A stretch of DNA of 64,000 nt. Origin: Paucisalibacillus globulus DSM 18846. GTDB lineage: Bacteria; Bacillota; Bacilli; Bacillales; Amphibacillaceae. Shown here in pieces: positions 7,794 through 15,248 of this stretch; the first letter of the stretch is position 1; each line of letters opens with the position of its first letter. Location of the stretch: NCBI RefSeq assembly GCF_000482485.1, contig NZ_AXVK01000001.1, positions 248,001-312,000 on the forward strand, given 5' to 3'. The notes under the pieces were generated by a model. That model worked only from the letters and a program-made list of their open reading frames with translations, had not been told where the DNA came from and made no database searches. The position numbers and the translations under genes were made by a program.

Positions 7794-8029
7794 GGGTGCG
7801 TTGCTAAAGCAAAAATAGTTAGTTACCGCACAGTTTCTATCTACTATTTGTTAAATTCAGTATCCGCAAGAACAATTTCTCAGAAAATAGCCTTTTTATA
7901 TTTGCTGGGAATGAGGTTTTATTGTTGAATTAGAATTAGGTATGGGAGAGTAATTTCAAAAAGGTAGTATAATTTAACATTACATATTCGTTAGTATAAA
8001 TAGATAGTCTTAAAGGAGGGAAATAATAC

Positions 8030-8980
8030 ATGAATTCATTACAGGAAAAAACATTATTATTTACAGAGAAATCAAGGGAATTAAGAGAAGAGTTTAGTGA
8101 ATTAATTCTTCTTTATCGTGAGGATTTATGGAAATATTGCCGTTATTTGACCGGTTCTCCATGGGATGGGGAAGATTTGTTTCAGGAAACATTGATTAAG
8201 GCGTTTGGTGGTTTTTATCAAGTTTGGCAACCAGAAAATCCAAAGTCTTATTTATACCGAGTTGCTACCAATACATGGATTGATCATTGTCGAAGGGAGA
8301 AGCGTATAGTTGGATCCCTGGAGGAGTTAGAGGAACAAGGTGAGGATTTTTCCGATAATCTAAACATAGAAGAGGCTCTAGAGTATCTGGTTGCATTGTT
8401 CACACCAAGACAAGTTTCCGTATTTTTATTGGTGAAGGTGTTCAAATTTAGAGCTGAAGAGGTTGCTAGTATAATTAAAACCACTAAAGGTGGAGTCTAT
8501 TCGACAGTTAGAAGAATGGAAAAGCGACTAAGTAATAAAGATTTCTATACTGAAATAAAACCTAATATTCAACATGGAAAAATAACAAGGAACGAGGTTA
8601 TTCAGGCGTATATAAATGCATTAAATAATGGCGATTTAGATGCTTTATTTGAAATCATTAGTGAGCATATGCACAATGAAGCATCTCTAGGGTTCCAAGA
8701 GTTTTCTCAAGAATCCATCCGTAAAGGTTCCATGCAGAATGGGGTTCCTAACTATCTTGCAGAGGAGCATTGGTTATGGGGGAAACTGGTCATTCTTAAA
8801 ATTGTTGATAGTTCTGAAGGACCATTAATTCATGATATACAATATCAGGAAGTTGAAAATGGCAAGATTGTATTCCATCGAAGTTTCTATTTTAGAAAAG
8901 AATTTATTGTAGCAGCCGCAGATGAATTGGGAATGAAGCCACAATTGGATAAGTTTCCAATTGGTTGGGATAAAAAATAA
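8030..8980 (+). CDS. ECF-type sigma factor with SnoaL-like C-terminal domain
   Basis: 316 residues; the ATG follows AAAGGAGGG. Region 2 spans about residues 25-90 (YREDLWKYCRYLTGSPWDGEDLFQETLIKAFGGF, then NPKSYLYRVATNTWIDHCRRE). Region 4 spans about 115-165 (TPRQVSVFLLVKVFKFRAEEVASII). From about residue 185 comes an extra domain of the SnoaL/NTF2 type (NEVIQAYINALNNGDLDALFEII). In known long ECF groups this extra domain contacts the sigma core and takes the place of an anti-sigma factor. No anti-sigma gene is adjacent here, which fits. A VOC protein gene follows with a 13-base gap. Target promoters are unknown. Confidence 0.87.
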   Translation: MNSLQEKTLLFTEKSRELREEFSELILLYREDLWKYCRYLTGSPWDGEDLFQETLIKAFGGFYQVWQPENPKSYLYRVATNTWIDHCRREKRIVGSLEELEEQGEDFSDNLNIEEALEYLVALFTPRQVSVFLLVKVFKFRAEEVASIIKTTKGGVYSTVRRMEKRLSNKDFYTEIKPNIQHGKITRNEVIQAYINALNNGDLDALFEIISEHMHNEASLGFQEFSQESIRKGSMQNGVPNYLAEEHWLWGKLVILKIVDSSEGPLIHDIQYQEVENGKIVFHRSFYFRKEFIVAAADELGMKPQLDKFPIGWDKK

Positions 8981-8993
8981 GGAGGAGAGCAAG

Positions 8994-9353
8994 TTGAACA
9001 GTCCGTTAAAAAATAAGATTAATTCTGTGTTCATTCCAGTAAATAATATTGAAAATGCAAAGGAATGGTATGGTAAAATCCTCGGAGTGGATGGAGAAAT
9101 TATACATGAACATCTATGTGTATTAGATATGGTAGGTACTGGAGTTATTTTAGATGAAATGCCATTATGGAGAAATGAAGAAGGAAAAATCACACCAAAT
9201 CATGTTCCAACTGTACAATTCGGAACAGATGATATTCAAAAATCCTACCAATTTATGAAAGACAACGGTGTGGAATTAGTAACAGAAATTGAACATAATC
9301 ATTTTTTTATTTTAAAAGATCCAGATGGAAATATGCTTATGGTGTGTCAATAG
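8994..9353 (+). CDS. VOC (glyoxalase/bleomycin-resistance fold) protein
   Basis: 119 residues from the TTG at 8994, preceded by AAGGAGGAG. The frame upstream lies inside the sigma gene and lacks a site. The two beta-alpha-beta-beta-beta modules of the vicinal oxygen chelate fold can be followed (NSVFIPVNNIENAKEWYGKILG and later HNHFFILKDPDGNMLMV, where metal-ligand positions are expected). The family covers glyoxalases, dioxygenases and resistance proteins. The substrate cannot be read. It is the second gene of a two-gene unit with the ECF sigma factor, so the two probably share a stress or detoxification role (inference). Confidence 0.8.
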   Translation: MNSPLKNKINSVFIPVNNIENAKEWYGKILGVDGEIIHEHLCVLDMVGTGVILDEMPLWRNEEGKITPNHVPTVQFGTDDIQKSYQFMKDNGVELVTEIEHNHFFILKDPDGNMLMVCQ

Positions 9354-9369
9354 ATATGTAGTACAAATT

Positions 9370-9427
9370 GCCAGTTATCAACGCAAAAAACTTTAAAATC
9401 GCGTTGATACTGGCTTTTAATTTTTTA
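9370..9427. terminator. Intrinsic terminator between VOC gene and convergent hydrolase gene
   Basis: A 14-base stem (GCCAGTATCAACGC/GCGTTGATACTGGC with one bulged T) and a 16-base loop, followed by TTTTAATTTTTT on the + strand. Confidence 0.85.
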
Positions 9428-9433
9428 CAAGAA

Positions 9434-10021
9434 TTACTTTGCAAAACGATGGTTACCTATTGTTACAGTAACATCACGAGTTGTAATCCAGTTGCTTTTA
9501 GCAGTTTTTGGATTGTAGAAGTAAATGGAACCACTTCCCTGGCCACGGAATGCTATTGCTTCATTAACTGCCTCCATATCTTCATCTGTATAGCTTCCGT
9601 TAATTTGTCCATTTTGAACAGGAGTAAACGCATAGTGCCCACCGGATTTTTCATAGATTACTTCTTTAATAGAATTTGGGAATTCTACATGGTCAACACG
9701 ATTTAATATAACTGTCGCAACTGCTACTTTTCCTGCATATGGCTCACCCTTAGCTTCTGCATGTACTAATTTTGCCATTAGCTCCTTATCTGCTTTAGAA
9801 ACATAATCGGGTACTTGAACCGTTTCTCCAACAAATAATTGATTTCCACTACGATTATTGGCGATTTGAAGATTTGCTACGGTAGTACCGTATTTTTGCG
9901 CTATTTTCCAAAATGTATCACCACTCTGTACGCTATAAGGTGACGCACCTCCAACTGTTGGTAATGCAAATATTGATAACGTTAATGTGGTAGTTATGAT
10001 AAGCTTTTTTAATTTGTTCAA
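9434..10021 (-). CDS. LysM + SleB/CwlJ-type cell wall hydrolase, secreted
   Basis: 195 residues from the TTG at 10021, preceded by AGGAGGTAAC; the longer frame to 10099 has no site. Residues 1-26 are a signal peptide (KKLIITTTLTLSIFALPTVGGA). Residues 28-72 are a LysM peptidoglycan-binding domain (YSVQSGDTFWKIAQKYGTTV). Residues 80-195 are a Hydrolase_2 domain with LMAKLVHAEAKGEPYAGKVAVA, the active-site region with the catalytic Glu of SleB and CwlJ. Known members cleave spore cortex or vegetative peptidoglycan. The LysM plus signal peptide layout suggests an exported wall lytic enzyme, perhaps used in sporulation or germination. Confidence 0.87.
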   Translation of the reverse strand: MNKLKKLIITTTLTLSIFALPTVGGASPYSVQSGDTFWKIAQKYGTTVANLQIANNRSGNQLFVGETVQVPDYVSKADKELMAKLVHAEAKGEPYAGKVAVATVILNRVDHVEFPNSIKEVIYEKSGGHYAFTPVQNGQINGSYTDEDMEAVNEAIAFRGQGSGSIYFYNPKTAKSNWITTRDVTVTIGNHRFAK

Positions 10022-10464
10022 GTTGTTACCTCCTAAATGTTTGTATATATGAAAATATCGAATTGGTAATTTCAGTGTGCGGATACTTTTTCCGGACACT
10101 TATGAGATTACTAGATGTAACACACTTTATCAGTAGCAATAACTGGAAATTAATCTTTCAATCTAGCAATTCAAGTTGGGACAAGGGAAGGAAGTGTGAA
10201 TGGTATAAATTTCCCCATATTATAGAAACCCAGTTGCTGGTAATGGTACCAACCTGTGGGTGAATGATTACATTTATTTCATAAGTATTACCAACCTTTA
10301 TAAAGGAAAAAATGTTGGTGTATAAACGTATTTAGGTTTTCGACAAAATGTCGAATGGTTTGTCGATGTATGTATAAAAAAGGATTTTACATCTAATAAT
10401 GGTATATGTATATTTTTTTAGCAGGTATTTCCATAAATGAAGTTAATAGGAGGGTGATTCTAAA
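10022..10464. other. 443-bp divergent intergenic region (hydrolase / nitrate island)
   Basis: Besides the Spo0A-like boxes listed separately, it holds an imperfect hairpin at 10228-10261 (outer arms ACCCA/TGGGT, inner arms TGGTA/TACCA with loop ATGG). TATAAA at 10374-10379 lies just after the Spo0A-like boxes, and TATATG/TATATT lies near 10400. I found no FNR-type TGTGA-N6-TCACA site. A 66-codon frame at 10063-10263 has no ribosome binding site. Confidence 0.5.
10339..10367. promoter_or_regulatory. Cluster of three Spo0A-like boxes before the nitrate island
   Basis: TTCGACAA (inverse of the 0A box TTGTCGAA) at 10339-10346, TGTCGAA at 10349-10355 and TTTGTCGAT at 10359-10367. The first two form the palindrome TTCGACA-3-TGTCGAA. 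The cluster lies about 100 bases before the hemerythrin start codon and just before a possible -10 box. Confidence 0.5.
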
Positions 10465-10881
10465 ATGTCGGGACCAGGTTTAAAACATGCTGAAAGCCAC
10501 GCAGCAATTCATGAGGCTGCTTTGAATGAAGCAAGAGAATTAAATGAAATTTTAGCAAAGCTGATTGAAAATAAGGATTTGGAAAGAGCATTAGAAATTG
10601 CATATGTTACGGTCGAACATTGGGAAACAAGGACACTTCGACATGCAGATGCAGAGGAAAGAGGGCTTTATAAAGAATTAGAAGAAGAAAATCCCGAACT
10701 TAGGGATTCTATTATTGCCTTAAAAAGAGACCATGATACATTGCGTTTTCTGGTGAAAAACATTAAACAATCATTAGATTCAGAGGGTATTTCAATACAC
10801 ATCTTGGAACAGTTTTATGCATTAGTACATGTTGATGTTTACCATAATCTTGAGGAAGAACGTATTCTTCCACATCATTAA
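10465..10881 (+). CDS. Hemerythrin HHE-domain protein
   Basis: 138 residues; the ATG follows GGAGGGTG. His and Glu positions fit an HHE four-helix di-iron protein: KHAESHAAIHEAAL near the N-terminus, EHWETRTLRHADAEE, KRDHDTLR, and HVDVYHNLEEERILPHH at the end. Bacterial hemerythrin-like proteins bind O2 or NO or repair iron centres; RIC/YtfE-like ones handle nitrosative damage. It opens the nitrate reductase gene set in the same direction, so sensing or scavenging of O2 or NO made during nitrate respiration is a reasonable inference. It is shorter than full YtfE/ScdA proteins and has no ScdA N-terminal domain. Confidence 0.85.
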   Translation: MSGPGLKHAESHAAIHEAALNEARELNEILAKLIENKDLERALEIAYVTVEHWETRTLRHADAEERGLYKELEEENPELRDSIIALKRDHDTLRFLVKNIKQSLDSEGISIHILEQFYALVHVDVYHNLEEERILPHH

Positions 10882-10920
10882 TTATAGATTAAGCGATGCA
10901 TGGTATTGGAGGTGACTAAT

Positions 10921-11238
10921 ATGAATGAAAGTAAAACGAACGACAAAAAGAAATCGTTGAGACTCGTTTCCCCTAGACTATACAACTACATAACAGAAAA
11001 ACTAGAAGATAAACATAATATTCATTCCTATGACCTGCAAATTGATGCATCCCTAATGGATGAAGGAATCGAGATAGCCATTCGTTTTGGTGAAACTTTT
11101 TCTAATATAGAAACCAAATTTTTCACACATGAACAAGTAAAGGAAATAAGTAAGGAAGTTAAAGAATTTGTTGCACAAACTGGTGAGGCATGTACCGAAG
11201 TCTTAATTGATGATTATTTTAAGATTCATGCACCTTAG
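10921..11238 (+). CDS. Conserved small protein of the nitrate reductase cluster, unknown function
   Basis: 105 residues; the ATG at 10921 follows GGAGGTGAC. The sequence starts with a lysine-rich stretch, then SLRLVSPRLYNYITEKLEDKH, mixed alpha/beta sequence, and ends AQTGEACTEVLIDDYFKIHAP with a single Cys. There is no membrane segment, and I do not recognise the family. It sits 39 bases after the hemerythrin gene and before narG, all on one strand, so it is likely transcribed with them. It may serve in assembly or regulation of the reductase, but nothing in the sequence proves this. Confidence 0.6.
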   Translation: MNESKTNDKKKSLRLVSPRLYNYITEKLEDKHNIHSYDLQIDASLMDEGIEIAIRFGETFSNIETKFFTHEQVKEISKEVKEFVAQTGEACTEVLIDDYFKIHAP

Positions 11239-11300
11239 ATTATGGTTCCGGTGGACTAAATGCTGTGTTGAAGCTGGATGGAAAAAGGAGGAAAAACTTA

Positions 11301-11570
11301 GTGTTTTTATTTGAAGAGGAAGCAGATTTGGTCCAGGACCGAGAGGATTTGCTTTCTATCTTACGTATGCGTTTTGGCGAAATGAGTTCTAAGGTTGTAC
11401 AAAGCATATATGAAATAAGTGATTTAAATACCATTGAGAGACTTATACTGGTTGCAGCTAATGCTCCAACCGCTAAGGTATTTCTTGAAGAACTACAAGA
11501 AGAAGGAAGTTTCAGGATTGTTGGAGAACGTTTTAATCCATTAAGTTCTTTAAAGGAAGGGGACTTGTAA
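11301..11570 (+). CDS. Small acidic protein immediately upstream of narG, unknown function
   Basis: 89 residues from GTG 11301, chosen because AAAGGAGG lies just before it; the frame from 11265 overlaps that site. The protein is predicted helical and acidic (FEEEADLVQDREDLLSILRM, then IERLILVAANAPTAKVFLEEL). The stop codon TAA is directly followed by the narG ATG with no gap, so translation is coupled. That position suggests a dedicated partner of the nitrate reductase, for example in stability or cofactor loading. I do not recognise the family, and the role is inference from context only. Confidence 0.6.
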   Translation: MFLFEEEADLVQDREDLLSILRMRFGEMSSKVVQSIYEISDLNTIERLILVAANAPTAKVFLEELQEEGSFRIVGERFNPLSSLKEGDL

Positions 11571-14500
11571 ATGGGGCATAGAAATAAGTTGCTCGAAAAG
11601 TTCAAGTACTTAAAGCGGGGAAATGTAATTAATGACGGTTGGACAGAAGAAAGCCCTAAGTCCCGTGATACGGAGGATATTTACCGGAAAAGATGGGGGC
11701 ATGACAGAGTTGTGCGTTCTACCCATGGTGTTAACTGTACCGGATCCTGTAGTTGGAAGATTTACGTAAAGGATGGAATTATTACACAGGAAACACAGCA
11801 AACAGATTATCCATCCACGGGGGGTGATTTTCCAGAATATGAGCCTAGGGGATGTCCAAGGGGAGCAAGTTTTTCTTGGTATACCTATAGTCCTGCACGG
11901 GTGAAATATCCTTACGTACGTGGTGATTTGTTTGAAATGTGGCGGGAAGAACGTGACGCTGGCCATGACCCAGTAGTAGCTTGGGAGAATATTGTAAGTA
12001 ATCCTGAAAAGCGGAAACGGTATGTTAAAGCCCGTGGAAAGGGTGGGTTTGTTCGTGCAGAATGGCGAGAAGTTTGCGAAATGATTAGTAGCTCTGCTAT
12101 CCATACGATTAAAAAATATGGACCGGACCGAATTGTTGGATTCAGTCCAATCCCTGCAATGTCAATGGTCAGCTATGCCGGTGGATCACGCTTCCTGTCC
12201 TTACTGGGTGCAACTATATTAAGCTTCTATGACTGGTATGCGGATTTACCACCTGCATCCCCGCAAGTTTGGGGAGAACAAACAGACGTGCCAGAGAGTG
12301 CGGACTGGTATAATACGAAATACTTTATTATTTGGGGAACTAATCTCCCGCAAACACGTACACCAGATGCCCACTTTATGGTAGAGGCTCGTTATAATGG
12401 AACAAAAGTAGTTGGTGTCAGTCCGGACTATGCGGAGTATGATAAATTCGCAGATATTTGGTTACCTGCACGTGCTGGGACAGATGGAGCTTTAGCGATG
12501 GCTATGACCCATGTCATACTAACAGAATTTTACGTAAAAAAGCAGACGCCATATTTTATGGACTACGTAAAACAATATACAGATTTGCCATTTCTCATTA
12601 TGTTAAAGGATCATCATGGTGAAGTACGTACCGACCGATTTTTACGTAGTTCTGATTTTCACGATGGAGAAAATCTGGGAGAATGGAAAACTGTCATTTG
12701 GAATGAGGTTACAAATCAGATTGAAACACCAAATGGTAGTCAAGGTTTTCGATGGGACGGAGGAAACAAGTGGAATCTGGACTTGGAAAATGAAGACGGG
12801 ACTAATATAAAACCAAGGTTAAGCTTTCTGGAAACTTCAGATTCTATCGCACAAGTTACTTTTCCATACTTTGCCGAAGAAGAAGGAGGAACAGTAACCC
12901 GGGGAGTTCCAGTAAAAAAGATGAAAGATAAAGATGGTAATACTATAACAGTCACTACGGTTTACGACCTGATGATGGCACATGTTGGAATTAATAGGGG
13001 CTTAGCTGGTGATTACCCTACTGATTACGATGATCCAAAGCCATATACTCCAAGCTGGCAGGAAAGTATTACTGGTGTTAATCGTAACCATGTGATCACC
13101 GTTGCAAAGGAATTTGCGGATAATGCAGCACGTACGGAAGGGAAATCTATGATTGCCATGGGTGGAGGAACAAACCATTGGTATCATAGTGACCAAATTT
13201 ATCGTTCGATATTAAATCTAATTTTATTAACTGGGTCTCAAGGGGTTAATGGTGGTGGATGGGCTCACTATGTAGGACAAGAGAAGGTTCGCCCTGTTGA
13301 AGGCTGGCAGCAAGTAGCTTTTGCTGGTGATTGGGGTTCCGCCACTCGATTACAGAATGGGACTTCATTTTTCTATTTTGCAACGGATCAATTCCGATAT
13401 GAGGACGAAATAAATAAGGAAACCACAACATGGAATGGTAAATATAATAATATGCATCCGGCAGATGTTAATGCACTAGCAGCACGGCTCGGTTGGTTGC
13501 CATCATTCCCACAATTTACACAAAACTCAATTGATCTAGTAAAGGAAAGTAAAGAACGTGGCGCAAAAAGTCCACAGGAAATAGTTGATGATGTAGTAGA
13601 ACGTATAAAAACTGGAGAAATCGAATGGGCAATTGAAAATCCAGATCATCCACAAAATTTCCCAAGACTATTTTTCAATTGGCGTTCTAATTTACTCGGT
13701 GATAGTGGTAAAGGGCATGAGTATTTTGCTAAGCATTTAATTGGTGCTGATCATGCCGTCTTGTCAGATACCTCTCACTCTTGGCAGCCTGAACATGTCA
13801 AAGTAGAAGGAGATGCGCCAGAAGGAAAGACAGACCTCTTCGTTAGTATTGATTTCCGTATGACAAGCTCAGGGCTTTTCTCAGATATTGTACTTCCAGC
13901 AGCAACTTGGTATGAAAAGTTTGATATTAGTAGTACTGATATGCACCCATTTGTTCATCCATTTAATGCTGCAATTTCACCACCATGGAAGGCAAAGAGC
14001 GATTGGGATTCATTCCGGGAAATTGCCAAAGTATTTTCAGAGCTTGCAGAAACTCATCTCCCGGAACAAGAAGAAATTATGATGCGCCCACTTGGTCATG
14101 ACTCTGTTGGAGAAATTGCGCAAGTGTATGGAAAAATTAAGGATTGGCGAACTGGTGAAGTGGAAGCGATTCCAGGAAAAACAATGCCAAATTTCTCTGT
14201 CGTGAAACGTGATTATCCTAATGTCTATCAAAAAATGACGACAATCGGTCCTGAACTTAAGAAGGGTTATGGTGGTAAGGGTGTTAAAATTCCTGGTGAG
14301 AAGGTTTTTGATGAGCTGAAGGATAGACTTGGTGTAAGTAAGCGCGATGGAATCGGAAAAGGTAATCCAGATTTGTATACGGACAAAAAAGCGATTAATG
14401 CCATCCTTCTTATGTCTGGTGCAACTAACGGGAAACGTGCTGTAGAGGGTTGGAAGTCTATGGAAGCAAAGACTGGAAAAAAATTAACTGAGATTGCAGA

Positions 14501-15248
14501 GGCAAGAGAGGAAGAAGATTTTACATTAGATGCCTTAACCATACAGCCAAGAACTTCGATATCAACACCTGTTTGGAGTGGGATGGAAAAAGATAACAGG
14601 CGGTATTCGCCATTTACTGTTAACAAGGAATATAACATCCCGTGGAGGACGTTAACTGGTAGACAAAGTTTCTATTTAGACCACGAAATGATGTTGGACT
14701 TCGGTGAGGGGCTACCATTATACCTACCACCACTCAATAAGGGTCCATTTATGAAAAACGAGAATCACGTGAAAGAAACGACTCCGTCTATAACTGTGCG
14801 GTACCTAACTCCGCATCAAAAGTGGGGCATCCATACCATGTTCACGGAGACTACTAATATGTCTACCTTATTTAGAGGATGGCAAGTTGTTTGGATGAAC
14901 GAGGATGATGGTAAATCAATTGGACTGAAGGATAATGATTTCATTGAAGTCTATAACCGGAATGGAGCAGTAGCTGCAAGAGTGGTTCTAACTTACCGGA
15001 TACCAAAAGGGATGGCCTATATGTACCATGCCCAGGATCGAACGATGGGTGTGCCAGGGACAACGGTCAGCGGTAAACGTGGTGGAACACATAATAGTGT
15101 TACAAGAATCACATTAAAACCAACTCATATGATTGGTGGGTACTCTCAATTAAGTTATGGATTTAACTATTATGGACCGACCGGACATCAGCGTGACACG
15201 ATTGCGATCATCAGAGGACTTAAGGAGGTTGATTGGCTTGAGAATTAA
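11571..15248 (+). CDS. narG: Respiratory nitrate reductase alpha subunit
   Basis: 1225 residues, normal for NarG. The catalytic subunit carries bis-MGD molybdenum and one 4Fe-4S cluster (FS0). The FS0 ligands are visible as His52, Cys56 and Cys60 in HGVNCTGSCSW and Cys95 in EPRGCPRGAS. The molybdenum-ligating Asp lies in YDWYADLPPASP at about 220-231. WGEQTDVPES, HWYHSDQIYR and the C-terminal dinucleotide-binding domain (GWQVVWMNEDDGKSIGLKDNDF) follow. It reduces nitrate to nitrite on the cytoplasmic side and is held to the membrane by NarI. No Tat motif is needed or seen. It overlaps narH by 11 bases. Confidence 0.97.
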   Translation: MGHRNKLLEKFKYLKRGNVINDGWTEESPKSRDTEDIYRKRWGHDRVVRSTHGVNCTGSCSWKIYVKDGIITQETQQTDYPSTGGDFPEYEPRGCPRGASFSWYTYSPARVKYPYVRGDLFEMWREERDAGHDPVVAWENIVSNPEKRKRYVKARGKGGFVRAEWREVCEMISSSAIHTIKKYGPDRIVGFSPIPAMSMVSYAGGSRFLSLLGATILSFYDWYADLPPASPQVWGEQTDVPESADWYNTKYFIIWGTNLPQTRTPDAHFMVEARYNGTKVVGVSPDYAEYDKFADIWLPARAGTDGALAMAMTHVILTEFYVKKQTPYFMDYVKQYTDLPFLIMLKDHHGEVRTDRFLRSSDFHDGENLGEWKTVIWNEVTNQIETPNGSQGFRWDGGNKWNLDLENEDGTNIKPRLSFLETSDSIAQVTFPYFAEEEGGTVTRGVPVKKMKDKDGNTITVTTVYDLMMAHVGINRGLAGDYPTDYDDPKPYTPSWQESITGVNRNHVITVAKEFADNAARTEGKSMIAMGGGTNHWYHSDQIYRSILNLILLTGSQGVNGGGWAHYVGQEKVRPVEGWQQVAFAGDWGSATRLQNGTSFFYFATDQFRYEDEINKETTTWNGKYNNMHPADVNALAARLGWLPSFPQFTQNSIDLVKESKERGAKSPQEIVDDVVERIKTGEIEWAIENPDHPQNFPRLFFNWRSNLLGDSGKGHEYFAKHLIGADHAVLSDTSHSWQPEHVKVEGDAPEGKTDLFVSIDFRMTSSGLFSDIVLPAATWYEKFDISSTDMHPFVHPFNAAISPPWKAKSDWDSFREIAKVFSELAETHLPEQEEIMMRPLGHDSVGEIAQVYGKIKDWRTGEVEAIPGKTMPNFSVVKRDYPNVYQKMTTIGPELKKGYGGKGVKIPGEKVFDELKDRLGVSKRDGIGKGNPDLYTDKKAINAILLMSGATNGKRAVEGWKSMEAKTGKKLTEIAEAREEEDFTLDALTIQPRTSISTPVWSGMEKDNRRYSPFTVNKEYNIPWRTLTGRQSFYLDHEMMLDFGEGLPLYLPPLNKGPFMKNENHVKETTPSITVRYLTPHQKWGIHTMFTETTNMSTLFRGWQVVWMNEDDGKSIGLKDNDFIEVYNRNGAVAARVVLTYRIPKGMAYMYHAQDRTMGVPGTTVSGKRGGTHNSVTRITLKPTHMIGGYSQLSYGFNYYGPTGHQRDTIAIIRGLKEVDWLEN

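Larger units (their letters stand above)
7419..7834. repeat. 416-bp intergenic element with 12-bp terminal inverted repeats
   Basis: ACTGTGCGGTAA at 7419-7430 is exactly inverted at 7823-7834 (TTACCGCACAGT). Inside are two GC-rich repeats facing each other (7476-7585 and 7677-7793). The right end continues with bases also found at the right end of the element at 20491-20862 (TAGTTACCGCACAGTTTC). No transposase is encoded, and the 164-codon frame across it is not credible. No clear target-site duplication is seen. It may be a non-autonomous mobile element or a composite of older insertions. Confidence 0.6.

Noticed and set aside
7434-7928. 164-codon + strand frame and 86-codon - strand frame in the SMR-sigma gap
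   Set aside because: They run across the terminal inverted repeats and the two GC-rich repeats, have no ribosome binding site and no protein-like composition.
10063-10263. 66-codon + strand frame in the hydrolase-hemerythrin gap
   Set aside because: No ribosome binding site, no protein-like pattern, and it overlaps the promoter region of the hydrolase gene.
10022-10464. FNR box upstream of the nar cluster
   Set aside because: No TGTGA-N6-TCACA palindrome was found by eye on either strand.
11610-12104. 164-codon antisense frame opposite narG
   Set aside because: Shadow of the conserved narG coding sequence; no ribosome binding site.
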